Source of the DNA: Clostridia bacterium | GTDB taxonomy: Bacteria; Bacillota; Clostridia; TANB77; CAG-508 | Direction: 5' to 3' | Assembly: GCA_900752095.1 (NCBI GenBank) | Contig: CAADUD010000179.1 | Span: forward strand, 1-6,997 | DNA length: 6,997 nt | Notes under the pieces: generated by a model | What the model was told of the DNA's origin: nothing | What the model saw: only the letters and a program-made list of their open reading frames with translations | Databases searched by the model: none | Program-made: the position numbers and the translations under genes | Shown here: one piece after another, positions 1 to 5,661 of the stretch | Position numbering within the stretch: position 1 is the first letter of the stretch | Layout of the letters: each line of letters opens with the position of its first letter

Positions 1-55
1 AAGAAATGACAATTTTTTGATATTTTCTTTTATTTATTGTTCGAAAAATTGGCAT
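1..55 (-). CDS. Possible start of an unidentified gene running off the left edge
   Basis: An ATG at 55-53 opens a reading frame that stays open for 18 codons to the window edge (it begins MPIFRTINKRKY). The composition is basic and protein-like, but no ribosome binding site is visible upstream (the preceding bases are AT-rich, GAATGAATAAAAT). The frame is too short to identify. It would lie 74 bases downstream of the coiled-coil gene on the same strand and could be a second gene of that unit. In DNA this AT-rich an 18-codon open frame can arise by chance, so this is only a candidate. Confidence 0.2.
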   Translation of the reverse strand, partial: MPIFRTINKRKYQKIVIS

Positions 56-129
56 ATTTTATTCATTCATCATTCAATTTCAAAAATTTCTATTTATATT
101 TACTTATTAATTGTTATTTACTGCATATT

Positions 130-504
130 TTAATTGCCTTTTATTTTATTATCCGTATTATTAAAACATTGTGCACATAAGCATACTGCATCTTTAAATC
201 CACTTTTATAATTTTTTTCACTATAATATGCAATTTGTAGTTCATAGTTTTCAACTAATAATTCTATTTTGTGAATAATTGCTTCTTTCTCTTTTAGAAT
301 AGTTTCATTTTTACATTGAATGTTTTCTATTTTTTGAAATTGTTTTTCTATCGCTTCTTCTATTTCTTCTAAATTTATTTTATTTAATTGTTTCTTTAAC
401 ATTTCTCTTATTTGTCTGTCTTCTTGTTCTAGCTCTTCTTGCCTTGCTAAATATATTTTGTCTAGCATATCTAATCTTTCGTTCATTTTATCTGCTAAAC
501 TCAT
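130..504 (-). CDS. Small coiled-coil protein of unknown function
   Basis: Hypothetical soluble protein of 124 residues that I do not recognise. The start is the ATG at 504-502 (MSLADKMNERLDML), because a strong Shine-Dalgarno sequence, GAGGAGGGAGAAT, sits immediately before it. The frame can be extended ten codons upstream to an ATG at 534, but that start would place the ribosome site inside the gene. Roughly residues 1-95 are highly charged, with Leu/Ile heptad spacing (runs of EELEQEDRQIREMLKKQL type), so a long alpha-helical coiled coil is likely. The C-terminus has a short SGFKDAVCLCAQCF segment with a C-x-C-x2-C cluster. There is no signal peptide or membrane segment. A loose similarity in layout to small clostridial DUF proteins that end in a GF-x-x-A helix (e.g. 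DUF6809) is only an impression. It stands alone, with its own promoter upstream. Confidence 0.75.
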   Translation of the reverse strand: MSLADKMNERLDMLDKIYLARQEELEQEDRQIREMLKKQLNKINLEEIEEAIEKQFQKIENIQCKNETILKEKEAIIHKIELLVENYELQIAYYSEKNYKSGFKDAVCLCAQCFNNTDNKIKGN

Positions 505-548
505 ATTCTCCCTCCTCAGTGTGTATTTAACCAATTAATTCTATTTCA

Positions 549-578
549 ATTATAACAATAATTATTCTATTTATGCAA
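549..578 (-). promoter_or_regulatory. Extended -10 sigma-A-type promoter for the coiled-coil gene
   Basis: On the minus strand a perfect TATAAT (554-549) is preceded by TG at the extended -10 position (TGTTATAAT, 557-549). A weak -35-like TTGCAT (578-573) lies 18 bases further up. The predicted transcription start is near 542, giving a leader of about 38 bases that includes the GAGGAGGG ribosome site before the ATG at 504. The -35 matches only three of six consensus positions, which the extended -10 would compensate for. Confidence 0.55.
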
Positions 579-650
579 TATATTTTCACAAAATATTATG
601 AACAATTTATAGCTAGAAAAATCAACACTTTTTCGATTTTATAACATCTT

Positions 651-725
651 TAAAGTCTTAGTGTCAAACTAATAACAATTATATTTCAATTAAATTAAAT
701 TTATCTCATAAACACTTAGACTTTA
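651..725. repeat. Imperfect 14-bp inverted repeat with a 47-base spacer
   Basis: TAAAGTCTTAGTGT (651-664) and ACACTTAGACTTTA (712-725) are reverse complements at 13 of 14 positions. The spacer is almost pure A/T. No T-tract follows either arm, so it does not look like an intrinsic terminator. It overlaps the start of a remnant reading frame and lies in the gene-poor gap between the divergent coiled-coil gene and regulator gene. It could be a remnant end of a mobile element, a protein-binding site or chance. Confidence 0.4.
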
Positions 726-832
726 ACACTCATATAGAAAGAGAAAAACTTGAGTATGAAAATTTTAAAAATAAATGCAAAGAAAATGAAAAAGTATTAA
801 ATAAAGTAAAAGATAACATAGAATGGATATAG
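662..832 (+). pseudogene. Remnant reading frame, C-terminal part of an unknown protein
   Basis: A 56-codon stop-free frame ends at TAG 830-832. It has no ATG, GTG or TTG in a plausible start position and no ribosome binding site. The translation is protein-like rather than low-complexity: ISIKLNLSHKHLDF is followed by a charged helical segment that includes HIEREKLEYENFKNKC and ends NIEWI. It is bounded upstream by an in-frame TAG at 659-661. I infer the tail of a gene that has lost its 5' part. The parent family is not recognised. AT-rich sequence can produce open frames of this length by chance, so confidence is low. Confidence 0.35.
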
Positions 833-874
833 CAAATATTTAAATATCCAAATTTTATATAAATCTATCATTCT

Positions 875-1089
875 TTAACTCTGCATTATGCAAAGTGTAG
901 GATTTTCCCAACTTTTTGAATCTTCTATATTATATCCTACTCCTGATAACCAATTACATTCCTAATTATACCAATTCGTATTTGTTATTACTGTTCCACC
1001 TTTTGCTACAATAACTACTTTTCATTTTCAAGTACTTTTCTTAATTTTTTTATATGAATTAATAAATAATTATGAAATTTTTGTACATA
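875..1089 (-). pseudogene. Frameshifted and nonsense-broken gene remnant
   Basis: Two adjoining minus-strand frames join into one protein-like sequence. The upstream piece (1089-1015) reads YVQKFHNYLLIHIKKLRKVL then ENEK before a TAG. The downstream piece (1021-875) reads KVVIVAKGGTVITNTNWYN, then an in-frame TAG at 964-962, then ECNWLSGVGYNIEDSKSWEN and PTLCIMQS before TAA at 877-875. The pieces meet at the same Lys, in an AAAA run where one lost A would explain the shift. Trp, Cys, Gly and Pro are unusually frequent for random sequence this rich in A and T, which argues for former coding function. No parent family is recognised, and no start codon or RBS remains. The Trp/Gly-rich end would suit a fragment of a secreted or phage-type protein, but that is a guess. 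Confidence 0.45.
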
Positions 1090-1130
1090 CTATTCCTTTA
1101 TAGGTAATTTTATTTTGCTCTTTTAGTGTA

Positions 1131-1159
1131 TTCAATGTTTTTCATTAAGTGTATATAAT
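1131..1159 (+). promoter_or_regulatory. Candidate promoter of the XRE regulator gene, with a repeated AGTGTAT
   Basis: A perfect TATAAT at 1154-1159 has a poor -35-like TTCAAT at 1131-1136, 17 bases upstream. The heptamer AGTGTAT occurs twice, at 1125-1131 and 1148-1154, 23 bases apart and touching both promoter elements. A short AATG-TTTTT-CATT inverted repeat (1134-1146) lies between them. XRE-family repressors commonly bind repeats over their own promoter, so this could be an autoregulatory operator, but the sequence alone does not show binding. The ribosome site AAAGGTGG (1185-1192) and the ATG at 1199 follow. Confidence 0.4.
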
Positions 1160-1198
1160 TTAAATTAATGATAGGAATTAACAAAAAGGTGGTAAAGT

Positions 1199-1522
1199 AT
1201 GAAAAACGATTTAGAAGTAGGAAACAGAATTAGAAGTATTCGTGAAGGGTTGCACATGACAAGAAATGTATTTTCTGAAAATATTAATATTTCTGAATCT
1301 TATTTAACTCAATTAGAACTTGGTAATAAATCGCTAGGTATGAACACATTAATTGCAATTTGTGATTATACTGGTTGTTCTGCTGATTATATTTTATTTG
1401 GTGATGAAACAAATAATAAGTTAAATAAAAAAGTGATTCATATGTTAAATAATTTATCTCCTCACTCCTTGCAGCTTTCGTATGATATTATTCGTTCTAT
1501 TAAAACACATGTGAATATTTAA
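1199..1522 (+). CDS. XRE-family helix-turn-helix transcriptional regulator
   Basis: A 107-residue cytoplasmic DNA-binding protein of the Cro/C1 (HTH_3) type. The start is supported by AAAGGTGG seven bases upstream of the ATG. The helix-turn-helix domain covers about residues 7-67: VGNRIRSIREGLHMTRNVF is helices 1-2, ISESYLTQLELGNKSLGMNT contains the turn and recognition helix, and TLIAICDYTGCSADYILFG is the typical closing helices with the S-x-DYILFG signature. The remaining 40 residues (LNNLSPHSLQLSYDIIRSIK) form a short helical tail like that of many small clostridial regulators and probably mediate dimerisation. It is the only plus-strand gene in the window, and no target gene follows it, because the next gene (holA) is convergent. 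It may regulate itself or the divergent left-hand gene, or it may be a leftover of a decayed mobile element. The family is clear, the regulon unknown. Confidence 0.9.
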   Translation: MKNDLEVGNRIRSIREGLHMTRNVFSENINISESYLTQLELGNKSLGMNTLIAICDYTGCSADYILFGDETNNKLNKKVIHMLNNLSPHSLQLSYDIIRSIKTHVNI

Positions 1523-1563
1523 AGTATTTAATACAATAAAAAATAATTCTAATGTTTTTATTA

Positions 1564-1696
1564 ATACTTAGTCTACTAAATACATTTTTCTGCTCGTCCT
1601 AACTGTGAAGAGCCTTCTAGCAAAATTTTTTCAAATCTTTTCTAGAAGGCTCTAGTTCGTTGGTCTCCACCTTAACTTACTTGAAAGGCTAAGTAT
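1564..1696. ncRNA. Nested-hairpin region, candidate structured RNA (possibly 6S-like)
   Basis: An outer perfect 8-bp stem (ATACTTAG 1564-1571 with CTAAGTAT 1689-1696) encloses a perfect 12-bp stem (AGAGCCTTCTAG 1609-1620 with CTAGAAGGCTCT 1642-1653) and a 21-base loop. Between the stems, 37 and 35 bases face each other with little pairing (AACT 1601-1604 can pair with AGTT 1654-1657). It is more GC-rich than the surrounding intergenic DNA. Neither strand has a T-tract after the 12-bp stem, so it is not a standard terminator. A closing stem, a large central bubble and a terminal stem-loop are the general layout of 6S RNA. Read on the plus strand, the 3' bubble strand holds a small CCTT/AAGG hairpin (1670-1688), a feature also found in Escherichia coli 6S. 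No good promoter is visible on either strand. The orientation and the 6S identity are inference, while the paired stems are directly visible. Confidence 0.45.
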
Positions 1697-1755
1697 ATAT
1701 GGGCGAAAGAAATATTTTAAGAATTAAAAATGACAATTCTAATACTCAAAGTTCT

Positions 1756-2781
1756 TCACTTGGAACAATATCTACAAAGAATTGCTTCTAAACCTACTTC
1801 TAAATCAATTAATCCTATTTTGTAATTAGCATCTAAATTTACTAACTCTTCTAATATTAGTCTTAATTCTTGTTCTTGAAAATAATTAGCCTGTGTTTTA
1901 TATTTACTTACTAAAAACATTTGATTTGGTTTTAAATTCATAGCACTAGCCACATCTTGCTCATATTTTTGAGCTATTTTTATGCTATATAATTTTTTGA
2001 AATGATTATATAAAGTAACTAAAATCCTTTGAATTGGTTCTTTATTGATTAATAATCCATGAAATACATCTAATGCTTTTGCAATTTCTTTTTTTCCAAG
2101 GTTATCTGTCAAATCAAAAATAACTGCTTGAATTTGTTTAATACAAAGTTTGTCTATATCTTGTTTGGTAATAGTACCATTTTCTCCTTTATATTCGATT
2201 AATTTACGTACTTCATTTATTAGATCTTGCATACTTGTTCCACAACATTCTACTAAATATTTCGCAATATCATCTGGTAAAACTACTTGATAAGCTTGGC
2301 ACACTTTTTTTAAGTTTGTTATTAGCTCTGGCAACTTTAATAAAGTAAATTCTTTTACTTCTCCTAAGTCTTCAATTGTATGATACAAAGTATTCTTTTC
2401 TATCTCTTGTTCTACAAAAACAAGTTCTATTGTTTCTTTTAATTCTTTTTGATTATTTCCTATGTAATTTGCTATTTTTTCTTGTAAAGAAATATTTTTG
2501 TTATTTACTTCTTTTTTCTTTTTTTCGTCTGTTTTAGTTGTTTTTGTTTTACTAGCAGATTTTTTTTCTTTTTTAAATAATCCTGTATTTTTAGCAATTA
2601 TTAATTTTTTGGCGAAACCAAAAGCAGGAGTTTCTAAATCATCTATTAGCTGCTCTACATTAGTATCATCTATTTGTAAATAGTTAATACCTTGTACTAA
2701 TTCCCCAAACTCCTTTTTTATTTTTTTTACTTTATTTTCTATTAGGTATGTTTCTTCTCCATAATATAAATAAATTGCCAT
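1756..2781 (-). CDS. holA: DNA polymerase III subunit delta (clamp loader)
   Basis: A 341-residue protein of the HolA/YqeN family, the clamp-loader subunit that opens the DnaN sliding clamp during replication. The N-terminus MAIYLYYGEETYLIENKVKK is the usual family opening (Y-G-E-E-x-F/Y-L-I). LVFVEQEIEKNT (about 120-131), TLLKLPELITNL (146-157) and GTSMQDLINEVRKLIEYKG (181-199) follow the family pattern, and the C-terminal helical collar domain includes IFDLTDNLGKKEIAKALDVF (221-240) and PIQRILVTLYNHFKKLYSIK. The length is normal. AAAGGA eight bases upstream supports the ATG. One oddity is a lysine-rich insert at residues about 70-96 (KKEKKSASKTKTTKTDEKKK) in the N-terminal domain. It follows ruvC on the same strand after 121 bases that carry no convincing gene or promoter. 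In many Bacillota rpsT lies beside holA, but it is absent on the downstream side here. Confidence 0.93.
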   Translation of the reverse strand: MAIYLYYGEETYLIENKVKKIKKEFGELVQGINYLQIDDTNVEQLIDDLETPAFGFAKKLIIAKNTGLFKKEKKSASKTKTTKTDEKKKKEVNNKNISLQEKIANYIGNNQKELKETIELVFVEQEIEKNTLYHTIEDLGEVKEFTLLKLPELITNLKKVCQAYQVVLPDDIAKYLVECCGTSMQDLINEVRKLIEYKGENGTITKQDIDKLCIKQIQAVIFDLTDNLGKKEIAKALDVFHGLLINKEPIQRILVTLYNHFKKLYSIKIAQKYEQDVASAMNLKPNQMFLVSKYKTQANYFQEQELRLILEELVNLDANYKIGLIDLEVGLEAILCRYCSK

Positions 2782-2902
2782 TTATTTTTCCTTTCTATTT
2801 TTTCTGCCAACTTATCATAAACAGTTATTTACATAATAATTATAATTTTTACTCTCTTTATTTAAATAATATTTTGTTTTTTTATTTATCATATTGGTAT
2901 AA

Positions 2903-3388
2903 TTATAGTTTCTCCGAAAATTTAGCAGAATGAGCATGGCAAATTGCTGCTGCCATGCTGTCTGTAGTATCATCTAATTTAGGAAGATTTTCTACTTTTA
3001 AAATTGTTTTTACCATTTTTTGTACTTGTATTTTATCAGCTCTTCCATATCCTACTACTGCTTGTTTAATTTGAAGTGGTGTGTATTCATAAGTAGGAAT
3101 TTCTTTTCTACAGCCAACTACTAAAATTACTCCTCTTGCTTGTGCTACATTAATTGCTGTTTTAGCATTATTATTAAAAAACAATTCTTCTACTGAAATC
3201 GCATCTGGATGATAAGTATCTATAATATTTTCTAAGTCATTATTTAGCTTTAGTAATCTTTGCGGAAAAGATTCTCCTGCTTTTGTTAAAACTGCACCAG
3301 ATGTAATAAGCGAAAATCTATTACCAATATAATCTATTATGCTATAACCTGTTATGGCAAACCCTGGATCAATTCCTAAAATTCGCAT
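2903..3388 (-). CDS. ruvC: Crossover junction endodeoxyribonuclease RuvC
   Basis: A Holliday-junction resolvase of 161 residues, normal length. As a dimer acting with RuvAB it makes paired nicks in four-way DNA junctions during recombinational repair. The RNase H-like catalytic acids are all present: D7 in MRILGIDPGFAITGYS, E67 in ISVEELFFNNN, and D140 and D143 in KLDDTTDSMAAAICHAH, with the conserved His at 151. NVAQARGVIL (80-89) and YTPLQIKQAVVGYGRADKIQ (102-121) are strong family signatures. GAAGGGAATACA directly upstream of the ATG is a good ribosome site. It lies 142 bases downstream of the debranching enzyme and just upstream of holA. The usual ruvA and ruvB neighbours are not beside it and must be elsewhere in the genome. 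Confidence 0.96.
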   Translation of the reverse strand: MRILGIDPGFAITGYSIIDYIGNRFSLITSGAVLTKAGESFPQRLLKLNNDLENIIDTYHPDAISVEELFFNNNAKTAINVAQARGVILVVGCRKEIPTYEYTPLQIKQAVVGYGRADKIQVQKMVKTILKVENLPKLDDTTDSMAAAICHAHSAKFSEKL

Positions 3389-3417
3389 TGTATTCCCTTC
3401 TTTTTTTTTACTGTTTT

Positions 3418-3534
3418 TTACTTTTTTATTTTTTCTACTTTTTCATTTATCTTTTTTGTTGTATTAATAGCTTTTTGTATATTTTCCTTGTATTTTTTCT
3501 TATTTACATTCAAATTTTTAATTAATATTGTCAA
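3418..3534 (-). CDS. Possible 38-codon lysine-rich ORF overlapping the debranching enzyme stop
   Basis: A TTG at 3534-3532 shares bases with the TGA stop of the debranching enzyme gene (TTGA), a layout typical of translational coupling. GGAG lies a few bases upstream, inside that gene's last codons. The frame reads through 38 codons to TAA at 3420-3418. The product would be very basic and helical (KKKYKENIQKAINTTKKINE is typical) with no recognised family. It ends 29 bases before the ruvC ATG and would fill most of the gap. Its Lys/Asn/Ile composition is what A-rich DNA gives by chance, so it may not be expressed. An alternative reading is a former C-terminal extension of the debranching enzyme lost by frameshift. 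Confidence 0.25.
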   Translation of the reverse strand: MTILIKNLNVNKKKYKENIQKAINTTKKINEKVEKIKK

Positions 3535-5570
3535 AATTCTCCGTCCCCATTGACAATAATTCGAAATACTTCTGCTACAGACCAAGCTTGAGCAAAACTT
3601 CCTTTAGATTGATAAGGTTTAGTAGAGTCATATAGTTCACTAATACTGCCTACGGTAGAGCGATGATACATTTCTTCTTTAAAAGTTTTTTCTAAATTTT
3701 GTACAAACTCTCTATATTGTTTTTCTAATTCTTTTTTATTTGTTTTATTTTTCTCTGCTTGTATGATTTTTTGGAAAGCATCCGCATAAATTCCCAAAAG
3801 CCATGGCCAAGTAATCCCTTGGTGATAGCTCATATCTCTTTTTATTTGGTCACCTTCATAGATTTCTCTGTATCCTACTTCTCCTTTTGCTAATGTTTTT
3901 AGTCCATAAGGAGTTAATAATTTTTTAGTAACAGTTTCTAATATTGCTTTTGCTTCTACAGAATTTGGTTCTACTACTGGATATTGAAGACCAATGGCAA
4001 ATAATTGATTTGGCCTTATTTTACTGTCACCTACTACATCATCTAAACTTTTTCTTTTTTTATTATAAAATTTAAGAATAAAATTCTTTTTACATTTATT
4101 GGCTAATTCTGTACATTTTTTTTCTAAATCTTTTTCTTTATAAAGTTTTGCATATTCTGCCATAATTTTTAAAGCATTATACCATAAACTATTAATTTCT
4201 ACGCATTTTCCATTTCTTGGCGTTATGACTTTATCTCCAATTTTTGCATCCATCCATGTATTTTGAATTTTTGGAGTACCAGTAGATAATAGACCATCTT
4301 CTAAGTCTAGGTGAATATTGTTTCCATCTAAGTCAATTCCATGAATATAGGATTCTATAATTCTTTTTAGAACTGCATATAACTGATTCTTTAGGAATTC
4401 AAAATCATGAGTATATTTTAAATATTTTCTTACCTGTTCAAATAATAATAAAGATGCATCTGCACTATTGTATAATGGTCTATTTTCACTTTCAGAATAG
4501 CCATTTGGAACTAGCCCATATTGTATGTCACGAACACAAGTTAATAGTACTTCTTTAGCTATTTCAAATCTTCTTGGAAGTAATAAGATTCCTTCAAAAG
4601 CAATTAAAGTATCTCGTCCCCAATCTAAAAACCAAGGATAACCTGCAATTATCGTATATAATGCAAAAGCAGGTCTATAAGCAATAAAATTGTCTGAAGC
4701 AATCATATAATCCCTTATTAAAGTTTTGTACTCTTCTGTATATTGTTTTTTAGAATCTAGCAAGTAGGAATCATATAGTTGGCTTGTTATACGAATAATT
4801 TCTTGATTGATTAAATTTCTGCCGTCCAATTCCTCTATATTTTTTTCTAATGAACATACAAAAGAAATATATTTCTCTTCATTTGCTCTTAATTTTATTT
4901 CATATATACCAGGAACTGCCAAATTTTCTTCTGCTGCTTGTCCTCGTTTTTCTTCTTCTATATAATACATATTTCGAAAAGTATCATGAAAATGTTCTAC
5001 ATATTTGCCTTCTGATATGTTTAAATACACGGGAAATTGTTGTTGCTCATTAATCACAATTTTTACTTTTTTTTCTTGTACTTCTTGTTTTAAATCAAAA
5101 GTAGCATTGTAGGTTACTGTGTGAAAATCTCGAAAGTTTAAAATCGGTGCTACTGTAAATTTTGTTCTTTTATCATTATTTTTAATATGATATAGCACAC
5201 ATACTGTATTTTTTCCATAATCCATACAAATAAATTTTTTAATGGTAGCACCTGCTACTTCATATGTAAAAATAGGAACATATTCTTTTACAAAAGAAGT
5301 TAAATATTGGTATCCCTGTGTAATATAGTTTTTTCCCATATTAGCATATAATGGGTATTGCACTCCTTCACTTTCAAAGCATTCATCTACTTTAGATAAA
5401 ATTAAATATCGTTTTGCAGGTGGATTAAGGGGAGCTACTAATAACCCGTGATATTTTCTTGTATTAATACCCAAAATAGTAGAGCTACTATAACCACCCA
5501 TTCCATTGGTAATAATCCATTCTTTTTGGATGCCTTTTTCTAATTTTAAATCGTCTTTTTCATATTTCAT
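3531..5570 (-). CDS. Glycogen debranching enzyme (amylo-alpha-1,6-glucosidase, GH133-type)
   Basis: A 679-residue cytoplasmic enzyme expected to hydrolyse alpha-1,6 branch glucose in glycogen or related glucans. I prefer the ATG at 5570: GGGGGAAATACAA lies before it, and KYEKDDLK then leads straight into the family start. An ATG 18 bases upstream (5588) lacks a ribosome site. The N-terminal GDE_N domain (about residues 16-230) has EWIITNGMGGYSSSTILG and NTRKYHGLLVAP. The C-terminal (alpha/alpha)6-barrel GDE_C domain (about 285-675) has PWFLDWGRDTLIAFEG, NGYSESENRPLYNSADAS, NTWMDAKIGDKVITPRNGK, MSYHQGITWPWLLG and SISELYDSTKPYQSKGSFAQ. The catalytic acids are probably the Asp of NTWMDA and the Glu of SISELYD, by analogy with the glucosidase half of eukaryotic debranching enzyme. 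It lacks the GH13 transferase half of the eukaryotic protein. No signal peptide. It follows the yvcK homologue after about 90 bases, and no other glycogen gene is in view. Confidence 0.93.
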   Translation of the reverse strand: MKYEKDDLKLEKGIQKEWIITNGMGGYSSSTILGINTRKYHGLLVAPLNPPAKRYLILSKVDECFESEGVQYPLYANMGKNYITQGYQYLTSFVKEYVPIFTYEVAGATIKKFICMDYGKNTVCVLYHIKNNDKRTKFTVAPILNFRDFHTVTYNATFDLKQEVQEKKVKIVINEQQQFPVYLNISEGKYVEHFHDTFRNMYYIEEEKRGQAAEENLAVPGIYEIKLRANEEKYISFVCSLEKNIEELDGRNLINQEIIRITSQLYDSYLLDSKKQYTEEYKTLIRDYMIASDNFIAYRPAFALYTIIAGYPWFLDWGRDTLIAFEGILLLPRRFEIAKEVLLTCVRDIQYGLVPNGYSESENRPLYNSADASLLLFEQVRKYLKYTHDFEFLKNQLYAVLKRIIESYIHGIDLDGNNIHLDLEDGLLSTGTPKIQNTWMDAKIGDKVITPRNGKCVEINSLWYNALKIMAEYAKLYKEKDLEKKCTELANKCKKNFILKFYNKKRKSLDDVVGDSKIRPNQLFAIGLQYPVVEPNSVEAKAILETVTKKLLTPYGLKTLAKGEVGYREIYEGDQIKRDMSYHQGITWPWLLGIYADAFQKIIQAEKNKTNKKELEKQYREFVQNLEKTFKEEMYHRSTVGSISELYDSTKPYQSKGSFAQAWSVAEVFRIIVNGDGEF

Positions 5571-5661
5571 TTGTATTTCCCCCATCATTTTATCAGGTGT
5601 TTTCTCTTATTTTTTATTTGTTTCAATTTTATGATTACTTTCTTTAATACTTTTTATGTTC

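Noticed and set aside
836..847. Perfect 12-base palindrome ATATTTAAATAT
   Set aside because: It is pure A/T in very AT-rich DNA, so it is expected by chance and has no supporting context.
1609..1653. The 12-bp inverted repeat as a bidirectional terminator between the convergent regulator and holA genes
   Set aside because: The loop is 21 bases and neither strand has a T-run after the stem. The arms are also enclosed by a second perfect stem, which fits a folded RNA better.
6..1740. AAATGACAATT shared near 5 and 1729 as possible flanking direct repeats of an inserted segment
   Set aside because: Eleven bases of A/T-rich sequence without terminal inverted repeats or integrase. There is no further similarity around the copies, so chance is the simpler explanation.
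2790..2895. 25-codon ATG frame and TATAAT-like strings between ruvC and holA on the minus strand
   Set aside because: The frame has no ribosome site and a low-complexity Asn/Tyr/Lys product. The TATAAT strings lack -35 elements at proper spacing.
2498..2933. Plus-strand frames opposite holA and in the ruvC-holA gap
   Set aside because: They are mirror frames of lysine-rich minus-strand coding DNA, rich in Phe and Leu, without ribosome sites.
5571..5588. ATG at 5588 as the start of the debranching enzyme
   Set aside because: No ribosome site precedes it, whereas GGGGGAAATACAA precedes the ATG at 5570, which also matches the usual family N-terminus.
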